In this document: in pieces, positions 12,887 to 27,500 of the stretch
Layout of the letters: every line of letters starts with the position of its first letter
How positions within the stretch are numbered: the first letter of the stretch is position 1
Source: Hirundichthys speculiger
Lineage: Eukaryota > Chordata > Actinopteri > Beloniformes > Exocoetidae
Direction: 5' to 3'
Length of the DNA stretch: 64,000 nt
Assembly: GCA_018398805.1 (NCBI GenBank)
Contig: JAGFBZ010000184.1
Coordinates: forward strand, 358,073-422,072
Translations under genes and position numbers: made by a program
Notes under the pieces: generated by a model
Seen by the model: the letters and a program-made list of their open reading frames with translations, nothing else
Told to the model about the DNA's origin: nothing
The model's database searches: none

Positions 12887-15800
12887 TAAATATGTGTGTG
12901 TACATATATATGCACTACACCTGATATGGAATTGGTTGAGCTAGGCAACCCAAAATCGGTATAGCCATACCTGATGCAGTATCATTCACCCCAAGGTTTA
13001 GGCACAAGGTGTAAAGGGCCTCGCCCAAGGGTCCACCTGAATATCACCTACACCCTGAGGCCGGGCAGTTCTCACTGGAGAACTTCAATATATGTTTATA
13101 GTTACTCCTAATTTCTTATAATATAAATTACTATCATCTTTGCCAGCAGACAATGTGCAGAAACCTGGGTAATGTGGCTTACATGCTGCATGTCTCTTGT
13201 TGTCTTACAGAGCACTCCAGTAAGGTCATTAAAGTGTGTGTGTGCAGATATTGAGTAATGAGAAGTAAATTAGTGTGCGTATAAGTGCAGTCAGTGTTTC
13301 ATCTAATTGAGTCAATTCCTTACAAGTTAGTCGAATTCATGAACTTACGTGACATATTTAGCAGAACGTTTAACTGTTTGTTCACAGACAAAAACAAAAT
13401 GACAATAACTTGAAAGACTCGAAAAGAGGAAGAAACATAAATCTACAAGAACAACAGACACTATTACAACCATTTTATGCAATACTTCTTTATTAGCACT
13501 TGCTTCAATTTTCTGTTGGCAAGAGGAGGTGAGTCAATACTTCTTGGAGTACAGATGAGCATTTATCAAAGGTGCTGTGGGTGACTTGAATGGAGTGGAG
13601 GAGAGATGAGGAGACGGAAGGAGAGAAAGTTAAAGAAAAAGAGACAATTCATTTGATTAGTATTTTTTAATCATTAAATTCTAACTCACTTAAATGGTCA
13701 AAAGAATTAAATCACACTTCTTAAGATGTGCAGATTACTCAAAGGACTGTATCAATTAGAAGATGACTTTCCAAATGTGAAAACTGACACCAGCTTTTTG
13801 TCTTTGAATCAACTTGTGAGACAAATCTAACCAGCTGACATCAATTTCACATGTCAGGATACAAAGGGGGTTTTCCAGTTTTTAGAAAATGTCTTCAAAC
13901 ACTTGTGAACAAAACTAAAATTAAAAGGAACACCAAGTGCCACTTCTGTGCGGGCGTGTGTGTGTAAGTGTATAAGTGTGAATTGCTCTTTTCATGAGTG
14001 ACTGTGACAGGTTTCTCATCAGGCCCTGAGGCTTTCCCCCATTTAGATACCATGTATGTACAGCACAATCTCCAAACAAACACCCACACATGCCCACACA
14101 TCAAAGCACGCTGTACTGTCTCATGGTAGAGTTCTCTGTAAATCTGCAGTGTGCTAGAGCAGTACCTGGTACCACACATGTACATGTGTTTGTGAGTCTG
14201 CACCGGCTGCTGGAACTAAGCGGGGCTCTTAATCACAGCTGTAACGGGTAACATTACCGGCAGCAGCAGCAGCAGTCTAATGATGAATGCCCGAGTCCCT
14301 GCGCAAACCCTGACCTCCTTTTTTGCTGTGATGCAGAAAAAGCTCTAGTTCCCTCACCAAAATACACACATATAAATGCTTTTCAGCACATGCATATGCA
14401 CATAGGTTTAAGCTACATCTTATCAAAAACATAGCGAAGTCTAAATAGATTAAAGCATAAAAATGATTGAGTGCAAGTATATGCACACACATCCCCACAG
14501 TCACGCTTTGCAGCTCCTTGTGTGGTTTTGTTTATGTGAATCCACTGTGAAGGTATTTCTGTGATTGTGATTTATTTCTTCCAACTTTCCCTCTGCCCAT
14601 CAGTTGGATTACCTAAAAAGTCTTGTGGGGGCAAGAATATTCATCTTAAACTTGGCACAAAGATTACTGGCCACAACATGAAATGGAAATGAGAGAGAAA
14701 GGGATGAAGAAATAGATATAAAAGGGAAAAAAAACTATCTTTAAATGAGGGAGACAGATGGTTTAAAAAAATAAAAAAATAAAAACGCTAACACGAACTA
14801 TTTTGTGACTGAGGCAGTGAGTAGTTATAAACGAGTCTAAAGTTTTGATGAAGGACAAACTAATGTCAGGGACTGCGGCAGTTCGGGCTTCCTGCTCCGC
14901 GGCTACCACATGTGATCCCGCCTGTCACTCATACTCTATCGCCATGACAATCATCATAATGCCAAAGCCTGGAGGCGGGGACAAGCCTGTCCTTGTAACA
15001 AACAGAACCCCTCCACGATCTGACGCCAACAACTGCCGAGAAGATCTTACACACACGTACACACACACTCACACTCACACACAGACGTCACAGGCAGTGA
15101 TGGCACAAATAAAAGCTCTGGCACACAAGATACAAAGCGAGCTGCAGTTGAAACTTTAAATGAAAGCTTTATTTCTCTGCAATAGTGATGAAATGTGGTG
15201 TGTCACAATCAACATTTTTTTGACTAAACTGACTCTGTATAATACGCAGCGTGTAGTTTGTACACCTGGAAAGGAGTGTGCCTGTGTGTGGCCATGATTG
15301 TCAAGGTATTCAGTCTATGATTTTCAACAATACATATTTACATATCATATATGTGTGATGGACAAGTGTCAGCGAAACGGTGTGTGTGTGGGTATGCGTG
15401 TTTGTGTTGGCCACAGGGTAGAGAACAGGGACTTGTCAAACCACAGAAGACATGGCAAACAGGATGGTGATGCCAGCTTCATGTGACAGCTCCTTCACAT
15501 ACATACACATGCGTACACACATGCTGTAGCCCCTCGCCCTGGCCCACACTGCAGAGCTGTGAAAGCTGGGACACAGAGAGACGAGACTGGCGGAACCTCC
15601 CTTTAACTGGAGGCTGAACACACACACACCCGCACACGTGTGTGTGTTAGTAGTGGAGTGGGGTTCAAAGTGTCACATCAATTTGTGGCTGCACCGTTTC
15701 TGGAAGAGGCTAACCCTACTGCCACTTAAGTTTAACCCAACAGCGAACAGCATACTGGCAGACAGGACACATACATCAGTACACACACACACGTAGACAC

Positions 15801-16158
15801 ATAGATTCATACTCAAAACTGCAAACATGCACTCTCGTACCATTTAGGTTCAGTTTTGGGGAGATGTGTTCTCTATCTGAGTGGAGGGTGAGGCAAGTGG
15901 ACATAGTGTTGTTTGCTAACAAAGTCAGTGCATGGTTTGTGATTTCAATGACATAAACGAAAAGCTGATTTGACTTGAGTGGTCAAACTCAGGATAGTGC
16001 AGCTTTGTCATTTTGCACTGATCCTGCAAAACCTTTCATTTAAAAAAATTGTATAAAATAATCAGGATCTTTGTCATAATTGAAAGACAATAATACAACT
16101 GTTTGAGAAATGCAGTCAGTGAATAATAACTGAAGAGGCTTTGATGCATGAAAACTCC

Positions 16159-16168
<10 letters not shown>

Positions 16169-16192
<24 letters not shown>
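16169..16192. repeat. (CA)12 microsatellite
   Basis: Pure CA units after cacccaccc. Confidence 0.95.
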
Positions 16193-19100
16193 TTGAGATG
16201 TATCTAATTTTCTGCCAAGTTATCAAAGTATTTGCCTGAAATTATATTTTGGTGAGATGTCTCACTGTACCTTTGAGCTTTGAGCGTGAGCATCCAGCTG
16301 AAGTGGAGTTGCTGGTTAGACACCCTCAGGGGTGACCTGACCAGGGCCCCAGACCACTTTAACCACTCGTCTCCATTAACAGGCTCCCAGATATCATTAT
16401 GCTCCCTGGGGAACAGGCGCGCTCTAACCAACCATTTGCCCTCTCTCCTCTATTTCTCCCTCTCATGTCTGCCTCTCTCTGCCATGATGTTACTCTATGA
16501 AAAAAGACAGCATGGAGAAAAATATGAGATTGATTTATTTGCTTCAGTGTTCTTTGCGATGGAGTCCTCTCTCACTCTTTCTTCTGCTTTCCCTCTCTCT
16601 TTCTCTTCAAACTAGAACCAATTAGTGGGCAGAGCACTTGTAGTGGGGAATGTAGGGCAAGCGTGGAGTAATAAAAAAGTATTGACTTTTCTGTGACTGT
16701 ATGCAGCGTGAAAGGGGTGCCGCGGCCTTGTCCGACATGAAAGGAGCTCCATTAATTTCACTTATTTCACCCAGGCCCCTGTCAGGAGGCCCTAATGCGT
16801 CCCAGGCACACTTCACACGTGCAGGCACTCAGACAACATAACACAGCCCCTGCCTGGTTTCCAAATGAGTTTATATTATATATCAAAGTGACAGAGAGAA
16901 AAAGAAGAGCAAGAGAAAAGAGCAATTTCTAATTCTCTGGATGAGACAAAAAGCGAGGCCTTTCATACATAGTAATGTTGCCACCGGCTTAACATCTTCA
17001 TCCTCGTCCCACCTTTCCGATCGCTTTCAGACACTGAAACAACTCAAAACCCCAATGTATTGCTATTAAACAATGTTTTTGTTAAGTGTTCAGTGTATTT
17101 CCAATTGATACTAGAGATGCAAAATGGCATCAGAATGCAACCAGCACTGGCCAGTAAATTCTTTAAAAGAAAATATCCACATATCAGGTATTGGGGGGAA
17201 AAAAATCCAATAATATGCAAACCTAGATAATGGTTTTTCATGATTTACATGTAAGTTGAAGGATTTATTTTGCCCAGTGGATGTGTGCATTGCATCTGCC
17301 GGTCAGCCATCGCAATAAGAGTAGACATAATGGGTTAATTCAACTGCAGGTAGTGACTTGATGGTCGATGCAATTTATGCTTTGACATCCAGCAGGCTGT
17401 CCAAGCTGTTTTTATCAGAAAGAAATGGGCCAATATCCACATCCTGGCAAAAGTCCAAATTGGGTATGTTTAGTTATTACCTAGCCTTTCTGGAAAAATA
17501 TTTCAGACTCTGATTAAGAAATAAAAAAAAGTTAGCAAAGACAGGCGCAGTGAACTTTTCCTGATGCTGCCAGGTAAATTCCATTTATCTGGTTTTCTAG
17601 CAGCTTTAAGAGAGAGAGAGAGCATGTGCATGCCTACGCTTGTGTTTGCATACAAGCATATATATGTATAATAGAGACGGACACACCCCACGTGCGTGTG
17701 TGTGCGCGTATGTGTGTGAGAAAGAGCAAAGAGTGAGAGGCTATCTGCAGACAGAAACTAATCAGTGTGTGTGAGATAAGAAAGCAGCCTTTATGGTGTA
17801 TGGTAATCAGCCCCCCTCGGCCTGCCACCGCCATGCATAATCACCACGACTTATTCACATGATTGATGAAATATGCATCTGTGAAATCTGAACCGCGTTT
17901 GTTATCATCCTGTTTTCCCATTCTCCCCTTTTTCCCTCTTTTCCTCTCAATCATTTTTTTTCTTATTAAACCTCTCTGTCCCTCTCTGTATCCCTACGCG
18001 GCTCTGCAGCGGCCTAAGATGTTTAGAACCATGTACAAACAAGAAATTACACACACAGCATGGGGTCCCTCTTACACACACATCTATAAACTCAAAATCA
18101 CTCAGCTTTTTTCTCTTAAGGTAATAACACGATGCATGGGAGATGCATAAGAAAAGCAATATTGTCTGAAAGGATCATGAAGAAAAGGGAAAGAAAAAAA
18201 AAGAAAAGGATAAGAGACTAAGATTATTAATTGTTCTGTCCTGCAGAGACGAGTTGTGACTGGACTGGAGCACTGAGAACAGAAAGGAGATAAAGTGATA
18301 GATGAAATTAGATAAACAAAAGTTTCAGAGAGCTCTTGTCATTGTCAGTAACATTAATCAGAAAGCAAAGCTGACTTCACAAGTTTGCAATATGTAGAAA
18401 CAAAGACGGAAACTACTGGGATGAAAAGTAGCAGCAACCACATAAACAATCAGAACATATGGCTTAAGCTGGCACATGTCTGGCCATGGTGACAATAATG
18501 TTATTAATAATCAGAAAAGCAATCACATGTAGGGATTACCATTCAAAAAAACACAGCTATCAGGTAAATCGATAAGCATAACTTCAGCAGCCTTATATTA
18601 TCACGACGCAGTGTTTCAAATACACGCTGAATACGTCTTGCTTGAGATGCCATATTTCTAGTCTTTACCTGACAATCCTCACAAAAAAAACACAAAATAG
18701 TTGCTGTCATGACAACTTTTCAAAGCTGTAAACTCTCTGAGTGTTCCATAACACTGTATCGTAGCATTGCAACTGAAAACAATTCAAACTCAGTAATCCG
18801 TTTCTCAAACTGGAATATGTCATTATCTTCTCAGCTGTCTGATACTTTAAACGTAAGGTTGCTTTCAGTTTAAATCTAAGAGAGAAAGTATTTTCTCAGG
18901 GTTTGCTTTAAAAAAAAAAAAAGAAGCTCAGTGTTTGGAAGATTTTAGAAATCAGGAAAACAGATGTTTCAAGTTGTGTAACATAAAACATAACAGAATG
19001 CAGTGTCCATTTTCATTTTCTCCCTCAAATGAAGTTTACAGTACAGATTGTATTTTATCACCCTGAGGCATAAAATACAGGACTATGTAGGAAAGACAAA

Positions 19101-22100
19101 GCCTGGGAAGAAGTTTCCGACTACGGCTTTGATTTGGGCTGTGAGTAGGCACTGGGGGAAGGTGGGGGCTGAGACTGAAGGTAAGATTAAGACTGGGGCC
19201 GGTGAATTAAGGCCCACAGCCTCAGGGTGCTATTACACATCTATAATGAGAAACGGAGAAGAGGGAGGCTTGTCTTTGCACCTTGGCACACCTCAGATTA
19301 AATATGCACAATTCCCATGCAAAACGGACCGCAAAGAGCCGAGACCGGCATTGCTGTCTAATCCCCTGTGCAGGAGTTGTTTCAGCCAGGGTTAACGGGC
19401 TCATCAGTCAACTCAGGCTGTTTTGCACAGGACATCAAGGCCATTTGCAGTTTTAAGTGTTTGTGATTGCTTTCTATTCCAGGTCCCACTGTCACACCAC
19501 ACCATAATCACCACCTTACATGCGCTCCCATGCTGCTCTGTGGACATATGAACCTGTAATAAGACACACGGGCATGAACATACATGAAGCCATCCAATAG
19601 CAAAGAGAAAAGTGTGGTTTTCACACACACATCAAAATGCTTAGCAAGTAAAAAAAAAGAAAAAAGACAGAAAACAAGCACAACTGGACAAAAAGGCTCC
19701 TACTTTGAAATATGCACATCTGGAAATACCAAGATACACACACACACACACAAGGACAGAAACAAATATTTCAAAAACATCTGATGGTTTCATTAAAAAT
19801 ATATTCTGGCAAGTTTTTGAGTGGAAAAACTAAACAAAATAAACAAAAAATATATAAATGTATGTGTACAAAATGTATCCTGTCTGCTGTATTGTTGGTG
19901 TCCATCTACATGGGAGTTTCAATGCAGTCCATTTACATTTCACAGCCAGCTTTGACTTCTATCACCAACGCACTACTGGAAGAAAGGGCTGTCATGTTCC
20001 TCAACTATGTGTGCTTGATTTGTCAACTCAGCTATTCCATAGGAGTGGGGAAAAAAGTTGTTGCTGGACACAGGAGATGAAGATAACAGAGAAAGTGAAA
20101 ACCAATGTACACATAAACAAGGCAGCAGAGCAAAGAAGGAGTGACGGCAGGAGAAAAAGACAGAAAGTGATTATACCACACTACATACAGTATGGTTCAG
20201 TGGAGCATATCTGCACAGGGACAGACAGTCCATTAGAATACACACATTCCTATCCAGCTTGTCTTCCTGCTATTCTTACATTCATGTACACCTGGAGTGG
20301 AAGCTCTCTGCAAAGACTAAAAATCTGTTCCATTCTGATCTTTTCTACCGATGACGACACAACATTTTACACCATGGGTCTATTTTTCCATGCTAATACT
20401 TCTGCAGTACTTTATTCTGTTAGTGACAGTGTATTCATGTCTGTTAAAACAAATTCAATGCAAAAAAGCCCAAGTAAAACTTACAAAAAATGTATATAAT
20501 AATAGCTGTTTTTACGCAATTAAATGATACTACTGAGTCTCGCTGATACATATTGTAACTCACGTCATCATACAAGGAAAGACCACATGATAATAATAAA
20601 TGCAAAAAGGTTTACTTAAAAAAATACCACTGACAGGTTCAATTTCTTTTTTATTCAGGCTTATATCATACTTGGTTTGAAAGGCCCTTGACCTGTGCCT
20701 AAAAGGTGCACTAAGACCCAAAGGAGCAATTCTACTCCAACAAACAACTCAAACCGGTCAGCTGGTAAAATTTTCAGTTATAAATTACCAGCCATTTTTA
20801 TTTATTGGTTTAAAAGGAGCTTGACACAAATTCATTAAATTAGGTTAAAGAACTGCTCTGAGGTGACCCAAAGTAACCAGGTCAAGTCAGGTCTGACAGC
20901 TTTGAGTGTAATTAACCCTTTCAACACCAGAGCCCCCTGCAAAGGGGACACATGACGTTGTCGAGCAGGAATCTGAGAATATGCTGGAGTTTACGAGGAT
21001 AATGGTCTAATGTCATTCATTCTCTAAAGACAAACCAAAATATCATGACTAATTTCTTTAACTGAGCCTGTCAATGTTTAATGTCATGCTGTGTGCATTT
21101 GGTTCTCATTTTTACTCTGTATGCAGCCCTCAAAGTGCAAAATGCCACTGTAATGGAAGCATAGTGTTGGGTTAATTGATAAATCCGAGGTCCTGAGTGG
21201 GAAGAACTGTGGCATGGCGGATGTTTTACAGCTGTGCAAATGAAGGTACTGCAGAGTTTTACACATGCTGTAAAATGGTTACAGGGAATTAGCATTCCTC
21301 GTTTCTTACTGCAGTAACATGCACATTAATGCAGCAGACCTGGATAGATGGGTTGGCTTACATACACATCCATGAACACATAAAAGGTGGACACATTAAT
21401 TTTTTGCATTTGGTACCCCTGCCCTACCCAATTCCATTGTGTCTACTGGTGGGCCATTTCAATTGTGGTATTAATTACTAATGAACAGTGTCCACATTAA
21501 AAAGATCCTTCATACATCAGCTATCTGCATCATGGTGATATATCATAAGTGAAACCATTAATTGTGAGCCACTGTGTGTGTTTCTGTGTGTGTGTGTGTA
21601 TGTGTGCAGACACATTTCCTTTCCCTGTTGCTTGAAGCTTTACACCAACAATACAAAAATAAAGAAAACAGAGTACTTGGGAGGAGGCTATGGTGTCATT
21701 TCTGTGAGTTTAAGAAAGAGTACTGTATTGAGTGGGTGTTGTGGTAGTTAGATACCGAGGACAAAACTGAAGCAGGTGTCACGCATACAGCAGTAGTGCC
21801 AAGTGTGTGTAAAAATTAAGTACAACCTTAAGGCTGATTTATGTTTTTGTGCAGCAGCTTCACTGGTAGGCTATGCGCGACCCCTACGCCATCTTTGGTG
21901 TTTATACTTGTGGTGTGTTTTTGTACTTTTGTAAATACACCACAGATCACTAGAGGGCAGTAGCACTCAGTGCCGAGTTTCCTTTAGTTAACCTCCTGTA
22001 AGTAGCTCCGACATAGCAACGGAACAAATAAGGTATGACGAAGAATAAATAGCGGTGGGAAATACAAAGATGAAGAAGAGCTAATCTACCGGTCACATTT

Positions 22101-22349
22101 CTTGCAGCTTGCATCAACAGTGCATCCATGTGCAGTTACATGTGGAAAGAGGTGTCCCTTTGACGCACAAGTATAAATTACTTGTGTAAAACACTTTACT
22201 GTCTCCATTGGAATTAAGAGTGTAAGTAGGCTATCAGTCATGCAGTTGATCAAATGCACTTGATTCATTTATCATCAGCAACAGGTTTGCTGGTCTGCAT
22301 TAAAACATGTTAACACACTGGAATGAGGGTGATTGTGGATCAACAGGTA

Positions 22350-22620
22350 CAGCAGTCAATCATCCCTTCATCCAGAAGATCAGCGGCATGTAGTATGAGG
22401 CCCCGACACGTGTCAAAAGTGTTCTTGGGCAAGACACTGAACCCACACATTTCTCCTAAAATACTCATTAGTGTATAATTGTACACAAAAGTGCCCAATG
22501 CAGTATATAGTGCAGTGCAGTATGCACAGATACATCAAGAAGCACCGTATATGTGTGAAAGGGTGAATGAGGAACATTTTGTATATTTTGGTGGAACCTT
22601 AAAAGATGTACCTTAAATAA
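22350..22620 (+). mobile_element. Degenerate SINE-like repeat related to the one at 38.7 kb
   Basis: It shares GTGTTCTTGGGCAAGACACTGAACCC with the body of the other element, followed by the gtgaaagggtgaatgagg and ttaaaagatgtacctt type 3' part. The tRNA-like head is not clear. Ends are approximate. Confidence 0.5.
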
Positions 22621-23960
22621 ATACCCACAAACGCCAATGAACTGAAGCGATGTTGTAAAGAAAAGTGGGGCAAAGTTTCTGCTCAGCAATGTGAGAATCC
22701 GACACAAAGCAGTTACTTGAAATTATTGTTGCTAAAGGTGATTTTACAAACTACTTAATCATGGTGCACTTAGGTTTTACATGATTGTATACGTGGTTCG
22801 GCCATAGTCAATGGCCTCCATGTATGGACACATTTGTGTATGCATATGATTATACGTGTGTGTGTGTGTGTTCAGAAATGAAGTGAAGCTGGAGCAAATG
22901 TGTGTTATCTATGAGTCTAAGTTGGTTCTGATCAGATGCTCGCTTTTGAAAGTTGTGATGGATGTCAGTGTAATGCAATGGGAAAGAAATGCTTGGAGCA
23001 CATACACACACAGACGTGACCACTCACTGTAGTGTACTTGATTAGCACGTAGCTGCCTAATTAGCTATCCTCTATGGTTATAGGCAAAACCGCTGGTGAC
23101 ATGGTTAATAACACAACTATACAAAATTAGCATAAACAGAGAGGGCTTTCCCATAACTGAATTTGAAATGAGTCAGAAGCTAGAAATCCTTTACAGTGTT
23201 TAATCCCACAGAGAATATTTTACTGCCAGTATTAACCTTTCTACCTTTACGTGGTCTGGATTGTTCACTCATTAAAACTTTTTTTTTTGCTTTTTACCCT
23301 TCTTTTAACCTTTTAGTAAAAATGAAAACCCAAATAATGCTGCAGAAAATGATTTGAGCCAGAGTACTCAAGTGTCAGTGTTTCCTATTGCAGTGCACAT
23401 CAACACAAACGCTGATTCCACAAAGTATAAGGTTTGCCGTTTACACTTATATCTTTCTTAAATCCTAATTCATCACTACGTTTCAGTATGTCACACACTA
23501 CTAGTAATCTGGTTGACAACGTTATTAGGAAGCATCATTTCCAGAAACATGAGTGTTTTATTACAGAATTACACCAACTTCCTTTAGAGTTTCTTTGTAA
23601 AATTACATCTGGGTATCATTCCACTCTAAAGGACAAGAATCAGTGTTTATCATAACTTCTCTCAGAACATAGCGCAGATTCAACCTCACTTGGAATTTTT
23701 TTCTTACTAGATGTGTATGTGTGTGTGTGTGTTTTAATCCCAGTTGTGGTTCCTTCTGAGCATACAGTTACTGCTTGTTTCTAACCTGATGGTAAATAGG
23801 TATTAAAGAGTCAGATGAGAGATGAGGAATGAATAGATGAAACCACAGATGACAAATCTGACACATGGAGTCTGTTTTTCCACAGAACACCTAAATCAAT
23901 ATCACTTTGTCTAAGACAGGACTCTAAGGTCCTACAGTTTAGTATGGAGATCTACATGTA

Positions 23961-24561
23961 TAGTACTGTGCAAAAGTCCTAGCTTAACTCAAGTGTTATT
24001 GTTTATCAACGTTTTAATGATCATATTTCTTTCTTTTCCAGTCTTTTATAGTCACACACAGAACATACAGGAACAGGGCTCCTTAAAACCTAAATAAATC
24101 TGGATGGAACTGATTTATGGATATGGTGAAAGGGGATATGCAGTTAGTTGGTGTGTTGGAGGAAGATGCAAAAGACATGGAAAGATGGAAAACAGGTGAT
24201 CCACTGTGGCAATACCTAAAGGAAAAGCTGAAAAAAGAAGAAGTGACCTACATCGGACAGTTCGCCTTAAAAACAGTTAACCTGTGCTCTGTTTTGAGAT
24301 AGGTTACACTAAATACTGATTCTTACAGTAGTTCATTTTGTTATTAACATTGTATGGTTTTATTTATATTTCGTATTTTCACTGCATTTTCTCTTAAGAT
24401 CTAAATAAAGATTCTTACAGTGGACTAGTGACTTGTCCAGGTTGTAGCGAGCCTTTCGCCCATGAATCTTAATAAAAAGCCTAAAGAAATATTAAGATGA
24501 CTATAAAACCTTGATAAAACAACAGAACTAAGAGGAGGCTTAAGATCTTTCCATAGTACTG
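23961..24561. mobile_element. TA-flanked inverted-repeat DNA element (Tc1/mariner type), non-autonomous
   Basis: The left end TAGTACTGTGCAAAAGTCCT mirrors the right end, read inward CAGTACTATGGAAAGATCTT. TA lies at both outer edges (23959-23960 and 24562-24563). No transposase is seen, and a LINE fragment sits inside. Confidence 0.6.
24110..24220 (+). mobile_element. Short fragment of the same RTE-type LINE C-terminus
   Basis: MDMVKGDMQLVGVLEEDAKD matches the homologous MDIEKENVKLVSMREENAED at 51.05 kb. It lies inside the TA-flanked inverted-repeat element at 23961-24561, so it was captured by or inserted into it. Confidence 0.65.
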
Positions 24562-24563
24562 TA

Positions 24564-27500
24564 TGTGAGAATATGTGTGTGATTTCTAATTGCCTGTACC
24601 ACATTTACACTGGCAGACTATATCACTGTGACCCAGATGGCTAAGGTAAATAAAGGTCCATGGAGTCATGTATTATTTCTAGGACTTGATTTGGACTCGG
24701 GGTGCTGTGTACATACTGCCAAGAGTTGTGATGGTCAAACCAAACAGCCGCAGTCTGAAAAAAGAAAAAAGAACATAACGGGCAATGTTGAGGCAATGAT
24801 GAGGCTTCAGGCTGTGTAGAGAGGCTAAAGCAAGGCTTAGGGTGATGATTACAAGGAGGGATAGGTAATGTGGCAGAGGCTGGGTGAGAGGGCTATGGCT
24901 GGGGTTGGGAAATAATTAGGAGCATGGCTGGATAGCAAAGCAAGACAATGTGGCTGGGGGGAGGCTGGCGAGGCATGGTACGAAGATGATGAGTACCAGG
25001 GTTGAGCTGTCCACTCCACTGGCCCTGTGAGCTGTGACAAGAAGCTCTGCTGGCTGCTGCTGTAGCTGGCGGTGATGCCAATGATAGGACTAATGCACTA
25101 ATTACCACACAGTGAGAGGACAGAGAGAGAGAGTAAACAGAGGTAGAGAGATAAAAAGAAGGAGCTTCAAACAGGAAGATGAAAGGGGGGAAATGTGATG
25201 TTGGATGAGTTTTGAGTGACAGCAGTGTGACAGGACTGGGCTAAGGACAAGCACCTCTATCATCATCTTATTCAATCATTCTGCACAGCAGTGCCATACA
25301 AAACCAGTGAAACTAAATTAATCAGCATTCCACTAGAGCCATGTGCCAAAAAAAACACCTATATACCGTTCAACTACATTGTGATTTACTTTTTAACATC
25401 TAGTGGCAATACAAAAGTCTGTTTTGATGAGTAAACTAAACGTTGTATCAAATGAACTACCAATAAGCACATGCACACATGTGCTTATTGGTACATGGGG
25501 GCAATGAAATGATGACATAAAACACGACATGAAAGTCATCCATCAGTCCACCTTCTTCAATCCCATACAGGACCATGCATGTGCTGGAGTTTACCCAAAG
25601 TGTCACCAGGCAAAATGCAGGGTGTTCAGGTCACAAGTCCATAACAGGAACCACACTGGGACAAACAACCATGCAAACTCTTACGCACAATTTAGAATCC
25701 CTTATCAACCTAACATGCATGCTTTTAGACTGTGGGAGGAAGCAAGGGTTCTAGGGAAAGCCCACAAAATCTAACATGCAAACTCCACACAAAAAGGTAC
25801 TGTCCAGGATTCAAAACGGTCCTGAGCAATAATAGCCACCTGAGGCGAGTAATACCAGCTTACAGTGCATCATAAGGACACGAGAGCTTGCAACAAGCAG
25901 TGACTGAGACACGATAGGCGTTCAATTTATACCCTTGGAGTTAAGAAAAAAGTATCATCAACACTGGTGGTGTTACATGTCACAGCTATATTGCTATCAT
26001 GGCAACCAAAATACTACAGCCACAATCGGAGTAACAGTTATAATCATGACTGCAGACTGTTTTAATCAGCATCACCAGCTTCTGGTTTTGGAACTAATAA
26101 TGCTTGGGATTTGACCACAACTTGCAAGGAGTGAACTACATACTCTGTGTAATGATATAATAAATAAAGACTTTCAGCACATATGCAGCTAAAAAAAGCC
26201 CCTATTGAATAAAGCATAAAATATGCTAAAATATGCCAATGCCTTTTATTTTTCTGGCATAAGTAAAGTTTTCAATACTGCATTTGACAAAACACTGCAT
26301 GATGCGGAGTATGTAAAATACACCAAGCTAAACTACCCTTACTTCTACAATCTCTGTTTTTGGCTGGAGTAGACCCCTTTCACCCGCCCACTCACTGCTC
26401 ATACTTATTTATCTCCACTTCCTGGGGCCGTGTTAGTTCATTCCCCTGCCGTTGCTCTCTTTTTTTTTTTTTTTGCTTGCTTCTCCCTCTCTCTCTCCCT
26501 TGTTTCACTTCTCGTTTCCGGGCAATTGGGTCTGGGTGCTGATGGTGGGGAGTAAGGGGTTGGGGTGGAGCTGCTGGGAACTTTGTACTTGTGTGTGTGT
26601 GTGTGTGCCCGTATGTGTGTGTGCTGGGAAGTGAGCTAATAAAGGACGGTGATCCATGAAAGGCCTTGAGCAAAGACACAGTCAATTACCTAATGCCTGG
26701 ACCTGACTGCAGGGCCCGAGCGCACATACACGCTCTCATATTCTCCCACTAACATACATGTGCACTCACATACACACGCATGGACACATACACATAAATT
26801 CATGCATATACTTCATTTATGTATACATGTAGAGCGGGCAGTTGAGGGCATAGCTGGGAATTGCGCGTATCTTGTGGGTGGGTGTACATATGCGTGTGAT
26901 GGAGAGCAGCGACTTATTAAATTGCTGTCACTTTTGACAAATTTGTGCAACGCAGGTTGAAAGGTTTAGGCTGCTGTCTTCACTTCTTTGTTTTTCATCT
27001 TATCTTCACGCGGAGAATTCTTGTCGTCTGAACCCAGGAAACTTCATAAACCCACAACTGCCAGTTTGCATTGAGCTAAGACTTGTATTTAAATATTTTT
27101 ATAATATTTTTATTATATTTATTATATTGAATTTGTATGTTCCTGTCAATATTTTTTTTTCTTTTTATTTTTTGTACACAATAAGTTGCCTGCTGCTACT
27201 ATAGTAAATTGTAGTACGCATGTTAATGAGTGCAATTTTCATCATACTGTACCTCCACTCGAAGTCAGCCTGTAGTCTACTGTCTGAAGGACTTGCTGGT
27301 GTGTTTCATATGGTGGCGCACCCTTCCTGTTCCTCTGGAAACCAAATAAAAATAAATAAATTGCAGATTAGCAGAGACAGTTTCTTCGCAAAAGTATCCA
27401 TGTGATTGATTATTTTATCATTATGAAATAGTAAAAACACAAACTGAAAAAGATGACAACAAAATATTTCTTCCCATTGACTATTTAGTCATCTGACTGC

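Larger units (their letters stand above)
12887..23958. other. Noncoding; holds the longest open frame in the window (213 codons, unrecognised)
   Basis: Microsatellites and A/T-rich DNA predominate. The plus-strand frame 19858-20499 is uninterrupted for 213 codons but has no recognisable domain, no homologous family I know and a cysteine/histidine/serine composition like random translation. The block 16680-16830 is GC-richer and non-repetitive. 21840-22070 resembles part of a fish DNA-transposon repeat (taaggctgatttatg). Confidence 0.5.

Noticed and set aside
17503..17691. Minus-strand frame with RKPDKWN, reminiscent of the spata17 C-terminal KKW region
   Set aside because: Residues on both sides do not match the family, and no fitting acceptor phase was found.
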